Shown: positions 43,481 to 55,350 of the stretch, in pieces | Position numbering within the stretch: the first letter of the stretch is position 1 | Layout of the letters: each line of letters begins with the position of its first letter | Assembly: GCA_905221605.1 (NCBI GenBank) | Contig: CAJNDS010002433.1 | Coordinates: 292,001 to 356,000 of the forward strand | Direction of reading: 5' to 3' | Length of the DNA stretch: 64,000 nucleotides | From: Symbiodinium natans | Lineage: Eukaryota > Sar > Dinophyceae > Suessiales > Symbiodiniaceae | Position numbers and translations under genes: made by a program | Notes under the pieces: generated by a model | The model's database searches: none | Told to the model about the DNA's origin: nothing | What the model saw: only the letters and a program-made list of their open reading frames with translations

Positions 43481-43692
43481 GGTGTGGATGTGGAATCTGC
43501 CCATGATGGCTGCTCGTCACATGTTCCAGTTCTAGCAGCTTCCAGCAGCCTGCACGGAAGCGACCTTTTGCCCTGGCCTGTCGGCTGAGATCACATTGTG
43601 GAGATCTGCTCGCCGAGAAACGCCGTCTATGCAAGCGCCTCAGCGCTAGGGGTGGGGCTTGGTCGAGCGTGTCATCACTCATGTTGCGCTCG

Positions 43693-43903
43693 TTGGGGGT
43701 TTACAAAAAAAGGGACCCAAGTCGTAGGATTCTCCCCCCAAAAGGGATCCCAATAAGGTACCTAATCGTAGGATTCCAGGATTCCCCTTAAAATACGGAC
43801 CCCAATAAGGTACCCCAAGGTACCATAAGGTACCATAAGGTACCCTAAGGTACCCTAAGGTACCCTAAGGTACCCCTAAGGTACCCCTAATTTGAAAGGA
43901 AAC
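43693..43903. mobile_element. Family B element with expanded AAGGTACCCT array
   Basis: Starts GGGGGTTTACAAAAAAAGGG and ends AAGGAAACCCCCC. It contains two GTAGGATTC cores with AATAAGGTACC, then nine 10-bp AAGGTACC(A/C)T units (about 43806-43888). Non-coding. Confidence 0.6.
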
Positions 43904-44035
43904 CCCCCGATGACCAGTCCTCGGGGGCCTTTGGAGGCCATCCGCGTGCGGGAGGCGCTGCTCCGGCTCGCCGAGCTGCGCCGAGTCCTGTTGCTCGGCC
44001 CGTTTGGGGAAGCGTCAAAGCTATATGTACATAAA

Positions 44036-44047
44036 AAAATACATACA

Positions 44048-44080
<33 letters not shown>

Positions 44081-44098
44081 TATATTATATATATATGT
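44036..44098. repeat. (CATA)n/(TA)n microsatellite
   Basis: ACATACATACATAC followed by a long TA run. Confidence 0.95.
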
Positions 44099-45519
44099 AT
44101 ATTAATGTCCCTCCAATCCTTCACCCCACAAGAAAATCATTCCAAATACCAGGGTTTTGAGCATGGTCGCCATATGATGCTTACCCCCTCCCCCAGACAC
44201 ACAAAATAGAAAAAGAAAGAACGACTGACGTAGAAAGAATAAAGACACAAAAACGGAAACAAAGAACGACACAAAGAAGCAACGACATCCAGAAACCATG
44301 CGCAGAAAGAAGGACAGAACTCATTACACGAATGACAACAGAAAGTCAAACAGATCGCCAGAAATTGAAAAAACATTTAATTCAGGAAGAACATTGTATC
44401 ATGGGTCAAATCGTAAAGTGAGGCTGCCATTTCCTGAAGAGGAAGTAGGGTGTTCTTGCATGTTACGAATATCAGATTTTCGCAGTTTCGGACTCCTAGA
44501 AGCACCTAAAAGTGGAAGAAGTAGGGCCTTCGAGACCTGCTTCTGTGACAGGCACGCAAGTTCAAGTTAGGAGGAGGTTACTGTAGGACCCCCACCCCCC
44601 CCCCCCCCCCCACCCTGTTAAACTGAAGAGCAAGCAAAGAACAAGGCAATTCGAAACTTTCATCAAAAGTGAGCCACGAATAAACTGGGTAAAGTGAGCG
44701 TGAATTACGCGACATTCGCCTGGTAGTAGTGGTAGTCGCCGTCGCCGTCAAGGCCAAGCTATATTTGATAACCCTCCAGTTGCCATCCTGGTGGATGCAG
44801 CTCAAAGCTGAAACTGAGGCAGGACAGGTGCCTTGGAACAATTGGATCTTCTGGGCGTGTGGTCGTTGCGGTACAAGCTCGCACGTGGGCAATGATGAAG
44901 ATGGCTAAGCAAGACAGCTGTATTGAGCGCAGAGAGAACCAAGATCCGAAAACCCAAAGAGCCCACATTGCCTGTGGCTCAACCTTCAAGCTCAAAGGCG
45001 CGTAGCATGAGTGCCTTCATGGTGAGAGGATCCGGCAGCGTGGTGTGGACCCCAAGGAAGACAAGAAACGCTTCTTGGTTATGTTGCTGGTGCTCGCCCT
45101 TTCTGGGGGGGGCGGGGGGTCGCTTGTGTTTCTGAGGGCGCGATGCCTAGCCCAAGTGATACCTTGATTGACTGTCCGCTTTTGGCCTTTAAGTTTTTCT
45201 GCCTGCCCAAACGGGCCTAAGGGGTCCAGGACTTGACTAGCAAGGTCGACTGTGCTAAGGTTGCTTCATGGCACTGTCTTGCATTATGCCTGTTTGGGGC
45301 GTTCGCCACCACAGCGAGTGGTCGAGATGAGGAAAGGCGTTGCTCAACGAGCTCAAAAATCTGCGAAAGGCTTTGTCAACAACCCATCTCAGCTACCTGG
45401 CGTATGTGCACGGCGTAGCAAGTTGACTTCCCGGCCAGATGCAAACAATGTGCTCCCAAAGAATAAAGTACAATTAAAGCATGTTGCAAGCGCACGCATA
45501 TCCTACCTGAGGCAGGCAG
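44099..45519. other. Stretch with no confident gene
   Basis: An A-rich block (44200-44420), a C-run at 44590-44612 and a G-run at 45103-45119. Frames at 45233-45527 overlap in two registers and are undecided. Confidence 0.35.
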
Positions 45520-45621
45520 ATGCATGACGTCGAAGAGTGCCTGGGAAACTTGAAAACGCTTCTCGAGACGTTTGAGTTCTCCGACGAGGCAACCAACCCG
45601 CGGGAGAAGACACGGATGTAG
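45520..45621 (+). CDS. Candidate first or internal exon
   Basis: After GGCAGGCAG the frame reads MHDVEECLGNLKTLLETFEF then SDEATNPREKTRM and a TAG that overlaps a GT donor (GGAT|GTAGCAG at 45617). Strong coding character (acidic helix). It is probably an exon of an unrecognised gene whose next exon may start HFGAGESCRRSEM near 45639. Confidence 0.45.
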   Translation: MHDVEECLGNLKTLLETFEFSDEATNPREKTRM

Positions 45622-45740
45622 CAGTGCAGCACTCCATCAGCATTTCGGGGCTGGAGAAAGTTGCCGGCGTTCGGAGATGTTTGGCCTGTCTGCTATACGT
45701 TCTGCATTTGGGGAAATGAGTCCTCCCCATCGCGCTTGCG

Positions 45741-45880
45741 CACGTGTGCGTGTGTGCATGCACGCAAATGCGGGTGCGTGCGTACGGGTGCGTGGGCGTT
45801 GGTTTTCGTGCGTTTGTGTTTGTGTTTGCACTTGCGCTTGCGTTTGCGTTTGTGTTTGGGGTTGTGTTTGTGGCACCTCG
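45741..45880. repeat. GTGCGT/TTGCGTTTGT simple repeat
   Basis: Interleaved GTGYGT and GTTTGY units over about 140 bp. Confidence 0.85.
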
Positions 45881-46038
45881 CTACTTGTAGCCAGCGAATG
45901 AAGCCAGTCACGTTTCATGTTATTGTGCTTCAAGAGTTTGTTTTCCGATGTGCCTTAATCTCTAAGTCAGATCACAGATACCAGTTTGCAGATCTCCAAT
46001 TATTTATGTCGACTGGACATATTCAGATTGTGAAGTCG

Positions 46039-46182
46039 ATGGCCCCGGCCTCAGTCCATGCTTCAAGGAGCTTCCTCCGACTGGGTGGCAGGGCCATCTG
46101 GCTTTGGACTATGGCCTTCACAGCTCAAGCCTTGAACGTTAACAATCCGCAAGCCCAAATTCCTCGACTTCCTCAACCCTGA
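46039..46182 (+). CDS. Small ORF with a signal-like N-terminus
   Basis: ATG 46039 opens MAPASVHASRSFLRLGGRAI then WLWTMAFTAQALNVNNPQAQ and stops at TGA 46182. A basic stretch followed by a hydrophobic one resembles a secretory or plastid-type leader, so it may be a first exon. Speculative. Confidence 0.3.
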   Translation: MAPASVHASRSFLRLGGRAIWLWTMAFTAQALNVNNPQAQIPRLPQP

Positions 46183-46857
46183 AATGCTTCAAAGTCCTTG
46201 CAGCAAAGCACGAAGCACGGCAGTCGCAGAACTCAGTTGCCAAAGCCTGGCACATAAGACATAGTAATCGTTTAAAATTAGCCCTAACATTGTTCACGTC
46301 CTTTACTACGTCCTGGCTTTTTCTACATGGTCTTTTTGAAAAGTGTGACGGCATGCATTTTCTCATGAAGTGCGTATGCGTATGCGTGTCTGTGAGCTTG
46401 TCGGAGTGTCAGTTTTTTTGCAGTCAAGCGTCGCACTAGACTGCGTCGGCTTAGAGAACGGTAGGCGCGCTGTGCAGCTGGACGTGGTCATCATGCATCC
46501 TATTGTGTGTCGGGACCATTGAAGTTTCGTGGTTTCTGTTGGCAGGTGCAGCAGTACACCCAAAAGGCCGCAGGAGCAATAGCTGCATTGCAAGACACTT
46601 GGCTTCACACTGGACTGCGCAGAGCGATTGGGTTTGGCTTTTTTTTTAACCGTGTGCACTCTGCAGACTGCTTGCATCGCAGCGCGGAAGTCAACAGCCA
46701 AGAACATCCACATTTCCCGTCCAATACTCAAAGCCATGGCCAAGACGCGGCACGGCTGCAAAGCAGGTTTCTTGTAGGACTGTTGCTCCCCACTTCTGCC
46801 TGAGACACCCACATGTCAAGGAAGACCAAGCGAGCATGACAAGTAAGGCGTTTGAGT

Positions 46858-46931
46858 AGCCCTAAACCCTAAACCCTAAACCCGAAACCCTAAGCCCTAA
46901 GCCCTAAGCCCTAAACCCTAAACCCTAAACC
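46858..46931. repeat. Telomere-like tract (CCCTAAA)10
   Basis: Ten units, three in the middle reading CCCTAAG. Confidence 0.95.
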
Positions 46932-47090
46932 TACACGCATGTTCGCGACACCAAGGTATGCCCGCAACCAAATGGCAGGCTCCCAGGCTGCCCGGACGGC
47001 TTTCCTCGGTGATGTAAACAATTCAGCCTTCCCTGTCCCATGGGCGCTACTATAGCTGAAGAGTTCCTTGTGCTGCGTTTGCAGATTTAC

Positions 47091-47141
47091 CCTAAACCCT
47101 AAACCCTAAACCCTAAACCCTAAACCCTAAACCCTAAACCC
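47091..47141. repeat. Perfect telomere repeat tract (CCCTAAA)7
   Basis: Seven uninterrupted units ending CCCCCAAAAGG. Confidence 0.95.
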
Positions 47142-47308
47142 CCAAAAGGAGGAGTTCGGTTCCTGACCTTGACTTTCTCGTTGCGAAGGCCGATCCAAAA
47201 GCCGCCCATTCGCATCTCGGACGATGACGGCGGATCATACAAACCTATGATTATAAGCTCATATCATTGCATAGTTGCATTAAAAAAACAAATAAATTAT
47301 TAAGTAAA

Positions 47309-47311
47309 TAG

Positions 47312-47356
<45 letters not shown>

Positions 47357-47408
47357 CAGTTTTTTCATATATTTTTTTGGCACATATATGTATATATATA
47401 TACATATT
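47309..47408. repeat. (TA)n microsatellite block
   Basis: Three TA runs separated by short A/T-rich spacers. Confidence 0.95.
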
Positions 47409-47568
47409 ACATATACAAATTGTATTATAGATGTAAAGTTGTATCTAAACCTGCTCTGTAAGGAGGCCATGGAAAAGTACCGTCCTCGCCTCGGAGCAAA
47501 GGCGGAGGTCAGAGCAGTTGTTTTTCACCTTTTGGTGCACAGCCATTTGGTATGTTCCCCCTTATAGG

Positions 47569-47593
47569 GCTTAGGGTTTAGGGTTTAGGGTTT
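47569..47593. repeat. Short telomere-like tract (TTTAGGG)
   Basis: Three to four units flanked by TGTTCCCCCTTATA (47544) and its inverted partner TATGAGGGGGAACA (47672), so it sits in the middle of a larger inverted repeat of about 140 bp. Confidence 0.75.
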
Positions 47594-47808
47594 GGTCTGT
47601 CCTCCTTATACTAACAATCTTAGAGAGGGATTCTAGTAGGGGGTGCTATAATCCCGATGAAGAACTGTTAGTATGAGGGGGAACATCCCAAAGCAGTCAT
47701 GGCAAAGTACATGCCGCAGTGCGTCGGGGCTTCAATTTCAGCGTTGTGGCTCGAACCGAGACGCTGCTTGTTAAACAAGCCGAGCATAGCTGAGCCACGG
47801 CGGATGCC

Positions 47809-50800
47809 ATGGAAGCGGTTGATTTTGCCGACACCATAGACAGATTGTGTGACGAGTTTCGGGAAAGGTTGGTGGATGCATATGACGAGTGCCACCACGG
47901 TTACCCGGGTCGCTCTCCAAAGGTGTCCCAAGCATTGTCAGCTGCGACGAATAGTAGGCCAGTATCTCGTGTCAACACAGAAGGCAGCAGCCCACCGAGC
48001 AGCATCAGTGGGCTGTCTGCAATAAAGAGGAATCACAGTACGTCGGTACAGTCGATCACGCGAGCGGTATGGAGCGAGGCACAGGGGGAGCAGATGATAT
48101 CGATGACGTCCAGCGACGTCGAGAACGAGAACATTCCTCATGGGGATTCCTCAGTCCTTTTTCAGTCAGTACTCGCAAGTTTTACCCCTGAGGAGGCCCG
48201 TACTGTTCGACATCGTTTACGGTGGCGACTTGGAGCCATGTCCACCAAGACACTGGTCTCTGGCAAGTTGATCCACGATGCCGTCTCCACGTTGGGCCTC
48301 ACAACGTATTCCGAGGAGGACATGAATGACTTTGTGAATTTGCTGGCGGACTTCATCAAGCTCAGCTTCGACGGGGCCCAAGTTTGCTCATGCCTTTCCT
48401 CAAACTGTTGGGCTTCGGGGTTAAGCAAACCAGGGTGTGCCCACTCAAGGTGGCTTCAGGGTTGGCCTTGGCCAGGGGATTCGGATCGCCCTGTATGGAA
48501 AAGGATCCGGTTTAAGGGCAGGGGTGAAATCGACCCGCTCAGTTTTGCTACGTTTGCTTGATTAGCGTGCTTCGGTAGTATTCATTTTGCAGATGATTAG
48601 TATTTGATCACATGCGCTTATCGAGACTCCCGGCTTACAACTTAGTCTATTTGGTTTTAAGGGATAGTGAGAACCGTGTGGCTTGCCAAGTTGAACTTAA
48701 ACCAAGTGACTGAGTTTTTTCTCCGAAAGTATGTTTCTCTTCTCAGGTGGCCAGGTGGCCCATAATATTGAACGACTCATGAAGGACAGCTACTGGGACA
48801 CGACACCCGATGCGCCAAGTGAGTGTCGTTCGCTCAAAGCGAACACCACTTTGCACTGGAATTTGCAGCCTTAATTCTATGATGCAACATTAAACAACAG
48901 TTTAATATTGCAATTCGTTTTCGTCAAGTAGCCAAACGGTTGCACTCTTGGCGTGGGTGCAGGAAGATAACTCAGACCTTCATTGATTACAAGCCGCTTG
49001 CTCTGACGAACCAAATAAAACGGAATGTAATGCTGCCTTATGTTTAACTTATAGGCCAGTTGCTCATGCAACTCAGCCAGTGGCATAACTAGCATCTGAT
49101 GAGAATAGTTGCGTTGAATTCGACTTTGAAATTGTCAATTGGGGAGCACAGAACATGGTTAAGAAGTTAAGAATCTAGTCTAACAAACACATCTTTGAAT
49201 TTCTTGAACCTGTATCTAATTACGGGGCCACTCGTGGACTCCGGATCCTATTTGCGGCGCCGCTTGTCTTAGCCGCAGTTACAGTTGCTGCCAAGTTGAG
49301 AATAATGTTTGAAACCCATGGGTTGGTATCATTGATAAGTATCTGAAGGTCTAGTATGTCCTTCAAAATACGTATGTTGGTAATATTGGAAAATCATAAA
49401 GGACAGCAGCTACTAGGACAAAACCAAACCAGCAAAACACACAAACAGAACCAAAACACATTACAAACAAAGCAAGTTTAAGGACGAGGTAGATTGTTTA
49501 AGGACAAAGTGGCACGCATCATGTGACGCGACGAGCTTAGGACAGCAAGTAGGACGGTTTTGAGGCAGTGCAAGACCCAGGACAGCAGACCAGGCAGTAC
49601 AAGAGTCCGGCATGCCAGGCAGGCTCAGGCGGGCATCCGGACTTTCTTTATGGAGGCGCAGGCGCCGGCATCTGATTGTATCGAAACGTTGGCCCCGCTA
49701 GCGGGCCCCGCCGAGCCAAGAAGCCCCAGGCAACACCTCACAATCCAGCAACATTCCTTAACCCTAAATTCTAAACCCTAAACCCTAAACCCTGTATGCC
49801 CTAATAAAGGGAGAGGCACGGGCCCCACTAGTGCGGCCTCGCCATGTAATGCAGTACCCGTTAAACCCAAGGCAAGGGATTTTGGAGCCTCTGGCCAGCG
49901 GGCCCCCGCCCAGAAACTCCAACAACCCGAAGGCAGGCAGCATTCCTTAAATCATACGGCTCTCTGACAATCTACGGGATATTCCGAAATTCCTTAATTC
50001 GAAAATTGGAGGCTCCGGACACCGGAGCCCCCCTCCAGCGGGCCGTGCCACCAAAGATTCCAATACCCCAAGTAAGCACTATTCCTTAAATCATACTACC
50101 ATTTTCCTCAACCCGTTAAAAGTGGGCTTGCTAAATTTTGAGGAGACATGGCACGCATCCTGTGATGCGACGTGCTCAGGACAGCAGGCAGGCAACTGTA
50201 ACTAAACATGAAGGAGGGATCAGGGAGGCTCAGGCGGGCAACTGCATCGGAATGTCGTTGCAATAGAACGGGCAGGGAGGTCCAGGAGGGCAACTGTAGC
50301 GAAACATTGCCTGAATACGAAAGCTGAAGCCTATGAAAAGGCGGTCAATTATGCCGAAAAGTAATGTTGGACCCTGTTTAGTAGGGGCCTCCTCTTTAAA
50401 GTCAATTTGGCCGAATTATTCAGGACCCCCTGATTGTTTGCGGGGTCCTCTTTAAAGTCAAATCGTCCGGGCGCCGTAAGAAAATTCCACGTGGCGCGCC
50501 TTTAAAAAAGATAACCGGGCATCGCTGCCCCTTTTCGACCTATCTAAACTCCCCCCTATTGAAATCATATAAGCCCCCGGGGCCGTGTAATCAGGCTCCC
50601 ATCCACGCCTCGACTGTTCAGGGGGGGGGGGGGGGCCCTACACATTAAAGAGGGTCCAACATTAACCTGAATTGGCACGCCAGGGATGGTACCGGAATGT
50701 AAACCCAGCAGTTGGGTGGACAGGGTGGGGGAGGTTCGAAGTGGCAGCTTCCATTTGTGTTCTTTTTGTTTTGGTTTTGATGTGTTTTGGGTATTGGTTT

Positions 50801-53800
50801 TGTTTGCCGTGTTTCTGCTTCCAGAATATCTGCAAATCTGGTTGGAATGAATGAACCGCTCCATTTCTGTGGATAGCGGAAAAGGCAGAAACGTAGTGGG
50901 CCGATTCCACTCCGGGACCACCTTGCGCGTACTGCACACTTGCTTACGGCTGCTACGAGACAAAAGCGATAAAGACGTTGTTCAATGTTGTTCAGAGACG
51001 TTATCTATAGATCAGAGCTCTTGAATGGCTTTATATGGTTCCTCAAGTCGCGCAGGCTGTAGGCTGCACGTCCTGAGGTCCTAAGGCTTGCACCGACTGA
51101 TGTTGAAAAAGGAGCCGTTCATCCCCTCGAATGTGAAGAAAGGTGTCCATGAAAAACTAAAAACCAGTGGAGCTCAACATTTTTGCGATTTTTAGTACAC
51201 AGCCCTCGCATGTCCTAGCTTGGCTCAGGAGGCTATTGATGCAGAGGAAGCTCAGGAGCACGATGGCATCCAGTTTGGCCAACAGCTAGGCTGGCTCCAC
51301 AGTGGTGAGGTGGCTTATCGACCGGTGTGGGCTTGGCCGGCGCGGGTTGAGTCGGACCTCCATGGCCCACAGCTGAAGAAAAGCGTGACCCAGAAGCTTA
51401 CAAGCGCTCAGGACCTCCGCCCTTTGCGCAGTTACAACGTTGTGCCTGCACAGGCATTGATAGACATCTTGCTTTCAAGTGAGAGCGAGACCCACAAGAA
51501 GATCTTTGGTGCCAAGCGAATGCAGCAGTTCAAAGCGATGACGGAGATCCTTTTGGCAGCGGACACGAATCGCCTTGTTTCGGAGCTGACTTTTGTTCGA
51601 ATTAACGACTTGGCTGGCCCTGCAGAACGCATGAACGTCTTGACGATCATGGAGCCGCTTGTGGCCATTCTCATCCTTGCCAATGGCGTCATGATTGGTT
51701 TGCAAACTCACCCAGGCAACGAAAACTGGAGTGGATGGCCTGCCCTGGAGACAGCATTTACCTGCACGCTGCTTCTGGAGATTGGCCTCCGCACGTACAT
51801 CATGCGGTGTCACCGGTTCTGGTGCCGCCCAGAGTTGACGTGGTCCAGTCCATAGGTCTTGCTTTTTGGAATGCTGTTCTTGCTTTAAGCAAGCATGTGT
51901 AGCTTTGCAGGGTTGTCAGGAGTATGGTGGTGTTTTCAGGCGTGGCACGAAACTGAGTGCAGGCAATTTGTCCCGAATGTCGACCGCACGCGCGCTTGCC
52001 AAGTCCTAAACCCTAGACCCTAAGCCCTAACCCTAAACCCTAAACCCCAAACCCTAGATTGCGTGGCGGCCAGCCGCGGTCCGCGAGCACGAGCGCGCAA
52101 TACGTAGCTTCTGCGCGCGAGAGAGAGAGAGAGAGAGATGGTCGCGAGCGGGCGTGATAGCCAGCGATCTAGGAGTTGAGTTAGGGTTTAGGGTTGGGTT
52201 TTGGGTTTTGGGTTTAGGGTTATGTGTCTGATTCTGGTCTTGCTTGTCGGAGGGTTGCAAGGGGGGAAGACATCTTTTGAGGGCGATGGTCGGGGTTGTG
52301 TGTGGTCACAAGGCGAAGACGATTCACGACATGAAGGCTGATGTTGAGTACGTTTTTGGGGTATGTGAAGACGAACTTTTTAAAGACGTTTGTTTAGTTC
52401 TTGATCCGTTTGGCAACAGGGAGAAGACGATTTACGACGCGACGACATTTTGAAGGCGATATCAACGCGAAGGCTGCGAAGTCGAATTTGGCGGACTCTG
52501 CGCTGCGCACGAAAGGACCTCAAAAGGAGCTTCAGCAAAACGAGCTTCAAAAATGAGCCTCAGGGGGAAAACGTGCGGAACTCCCTCTTCAGATGTCAAA
52601 GACTAAGCTTCTTGAGTGGGCTGCTATCCAGGTGTGGCCCAGACCGATATTGGAATTATTTCGACCTTTTCCTGGCCGCAACTGGGATTCTTGACGCCGC
52701 CCTCCTCCTGATGCTGCAGGACGTGGGCATTGATGCAAATGCCACCTCGCTCCTGAGGTTTTGCAGGCTGATTCGCATGGTGCGGATTGTCAAAGTCTTC
52801 CGGATGAAAGCGATGCGGGAGCTCCGTCTCATGGTGAAGGGGCTGATCGCAGGACCCAACCTTCCAATCGTTAAGGTAGCTCGACGAAACCTGGTAACTC
52901 GAACAAGTCTCTGGTTAGGCAGGTCTGCATATGCCCCTTGGAGAAGCTCAAAAGTTTAAGTCGGGCCCTCTTCCAATTTAATGTTCAGGGCTGCCAGTTG
53001 TAGAAGATGAGCAGGACTACGCACACTCACATTGGCCTTTTTGCTGCTTGTCGGCGTCCTCTATGTGATATCTGGCTTCACAGCAATTACTATTGGAGCC
53101 GACCCGCTGACAGAAGAGCTTGAGCTGAGCAGCTTTTTCTCTGACATTCCTCAGACCATGTTCACGGCATTCCGCTGTTTTACTGGCGAGTGCACGAACG
53201 ACTATGGACGCCCGCTCGCGGTTATCTTGAAGGATGCGTTTGGGTGGCCGTTTGTTATGGGCTACATTGTCAGCTACATGCTTGTATCCATGGGGATCTT
53301 CAATGTGATTCTTGCGGTGTATGTCGACATCACTATGAAGGCGGCAAAGGAGAACGATGCCGTCACAGCGGAGCAATACTCGCGGGAGAGTGTGCGGGTT
53401 GCTCGGGCAACTCGTGAGCTTCTTAAGAAGTTCCAGGCGGCGTATCACACTTTTCATGAGATGGAAGACAGTCCGGACAATGGGGAGCGCTTGGCACAGA
53501 TGAAGCAGCCGCTGCAGAAGTCGAAGATGCTGGCTCGGGATGGAATGAATGACATGGAGATCACGAAGGAGATGTTTCTACTCATCATTCAGGACAGGGG
53601 GGTCCAGAGGTTGATGAACGACCTCGACTTACCCCCAGACCGTGCCAACATGTTTGAGATCATCGATGCGGATGGTAGCGGCACTCTCCAGCTGGCTGAG
53701 CTTCTACATGGCTTGTTGAAGATGCGTGGGGACATCAGCAAGTCTGATGCTGTGGCAGCCCCTCGGCTTTTTTGGGCTTTGTAGATGGAGTTTTAGGTCG

Positions 53801-54200
53801 CAGGGTGTAGCAGTGTAGCCAGCACGTGCACGGACCAGGGCTTCTGGAGCCATGCATGTTTTGCACATGCTTGCTTCGCGAGGCATACCTTGCCACCAAA
53901 GCCTTGCAGGACATGCTCGCAGAACTCAAGGCGGAGTGTACGGAATGCTTCAAGTTTGTTCGGAGGTGCCAGGTCCGCAAAAGGTACCCGGACACTACTT
54001 CAGAGGCAGGGTCGTCACTTCCTCTGGCTCCACTTGACTCTGAGTCCCCCGCGGAGCACCGCATGAAAGCCATGGATCTCAAACACCTGCAGCATAAGCT
54101 TACGCCGAATCTTTCCAGCGTTCCGGCCTCGTGCCAGCCTGAGCCACCAGGTGGCGACGCCGAAGGCGACTCCGACCCACCGTATCCAACAGGGATCTAG
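47809..54200 (+). CDS. EF-hand voltage-gated cation channel, third paralogue (six exons)
   Basis: Exons by comparison with the 2887 gene: 47809-48381, 48755-48820, 51229-51821, 52632-52852, 53015-53757, 53883-54200; 2514 nt, 837 residues. N-terminal block RHRLRWRLGAMSTKTLVSGK, a small exon VAHNIERLMKDSYWDTTPDA, then S1 (IMEPLVAILILANGVMIGLQ), S2, S3 (YWNYFDLFLAATGILDAALL) and S4 (LLRFCRLIRMVRIVKVFRMK). These are followed by S5 (LTLAFLLLVGVLYVISGFTA), a pore with MFTAFRCFTGEC, S6 (YIVSYMLVSMGIFNVILAVY), one EF-hand DADGSGTLQLAE and a Pro-rich tail. Introns begin GT, GA, GT, GA and GC, all ending AG|G. The Glu in FRC-x-TGE matches the calcium-channel filter position. Gating by voltage and calcium is inferred. 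Intron positions are not all shared with the 2887 paralogue: that gene has an extra intron at S1 (the introner) and before the pore end. Confidence 0.87.
48821..51228 (+). other. Large GA-AG intron of the third channel gene
   Basis: It begins GAGTGT and ends CTCAG before GAGGCT, so GAG is repeated at both junctions. Inside are two related segments (about 49500-49660 and 50140-50290) sharing ACGCGACGAGCT/ATGCGACGTGCT..AGGACAGCA and GGCTCAGGCGGGCA, a short telomere-like tract (49759-49793) and a G-run (50619-50637). No gene was recognised inside. A GT donor at 48819 with an AG at 51201-51202 is a less likely alternative. Confidence 0.6.
52003..52221. repeat. Two telomere-like tracts in opposite orientation within a channel intron
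   Basis: CCCTAAA units at 52003-52056 and TTTAGGG/TTTTGGG units at 52182-52221 face each other around a 125-bp spacer with a (GA)n run (52119-52138). Both lie in the S2-S3 intron (51822-52631) of the third channel gene. Confidence 0.85.
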
Positions 54201-54462
54201 AATCCAGAAGAAGACTCTGACCCACTCCCCACGCCAACACATCATTCCACCCGCCCCCACACCCCAGAGATGGCCCTGGGCCAGAAGCATTTGCTTTCAC
54301 CAGTGATCCGTTGCATTGTGCGTTGCGTAGAATGCCGCGAAGACCCGCCGTCAGCGGCCGGGTTAGCTCCTGCTGGAGCGCGGGCATGTGTCACATGTTG
54401 CGTTAACCAGATCCTTGATTTTCTCTCTCATGCACTCTGCACGCAAGTGTGCACTCTAGTGA

Positions 54463-54684
54463 TACTCCCTCGGTCGCATACATTACGCCTTGGATGTTGC
54501 AGAGGATCTGGCGTCTTCTCCCGTAGTTGCTGAACCTGATGTTCGGCGCCCTCTTGTGCGAGTGGCGTTTTTGCAATGTGTAGACCAGAAAAAAGTGGGC
54601 CGCCTTCGATTTTTGAACAGGGAATCCTTGCAGCCAGCATTGCGGCATGAATCGGTCTGCAATGAAATGGCTGGCTTGGCTTAG
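54463..54684 (+). CDS. Candidate terminal exon, unknown
   Basis: The frame reads YSLGRIHYALDVAEDLASSP, VVAEPDVRRPLVRVAFLQCV and DQKKVGRLRFLNRESLQPAL, and stops at TAG. G-first codons support coding. It lies 260 bp after the channel stop; no relation to it is evident. A minus-strand frame competes. Confidence 0.4.
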   Translation, partial: YSLGRIHYALDVAEDLASSPVVAEPDVRRPLVRVAFLQCVDQKKVGRLRFLNRESLQPALRHESVCNEMAGLA

Positions 54685-54792
54685 AAATGTGAAGCGCTGC
54701 CACGCAAAGGTGTGGAAGACAGGCCGCGGCAAGCAGGAGTCAGTGCGCGATGTTTGGGGCGAACTAGCATGCAACAGACTGTCACGTGCATG

Positions 54793-54872
54793 TGGGGGTT
54801 TACGATAGCAAGGGACCCCTATAATAAGGACCACATTCAGGTACCCCAAATATTGTAAGCCCCCGTGTGTCA
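54793..54872. mobile_element. Family B palindromic element
   Basis: Ends GGGGGTTTACGATA and TATTGTAAGCCCCC are inverted (12 of 14). Core AAGGGACCCCTATAATAAGG and CAGGTACCCC. About 80 bp, non-coding. Confidence 0.7.
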
Positions 54873-55350
54873 AGGAGCAGCAGCCACACAAAAGCGCCCG
54901 GGATGCCCGAGAGTCTCAAGCAGAGCTGAGACTTAGAAGCAGCGGATCCACCGCGCTCTCACACTACAGTCATTGGGCCACGCAACCAACCTTGCAAAGC
55001 CCGTCTCGTGTTGCGCCAACCCCTTTCTCCGGGCTCCGACATAAAGCTTGCTCCCCAAACATGTGTGAAGCTGCCCAGAGTCAGTCAGCCTGGGGTCCCA
55101 CACCCCAGACTAGACTCTGGACACGAACCCTCGATTTCTGCCGACTTGCCGATTTGTCTTAGGGCACATAGTTGAAATCAACATCTTTGCCGACTATCCC
55201 CCCAAGGACTTCAAAGGCGGCTCCTGCGGACGATGGTGAGCTGCAGTTCCACATGCCCGAGACGGACCTCGTTGCAAGCGAGGCCTTGTGAAGCATTAGG
55301 GGAGGGGGGGCTTGATCTACAGCATAGCACCTTGAAAATGGGGAGTATAC
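54873..55350. other. Stretch without a recognised gene
   Basis: Flank of the pyrimidine satellite. No frame with motifs was seen. Confidence 0.4.

Noticed and set aside
45637-45933. Minus-strand QTQTQ-repeat frame
   Set aside because: Product of the GTTTGC/GTGCGT simple repeat.
52450-52959. 169-codon + frame starting before the S3-S4 exon
   Set aside because: The first 60 codons and the last 35 are intron; only 52632-52852 matches the paralogue.
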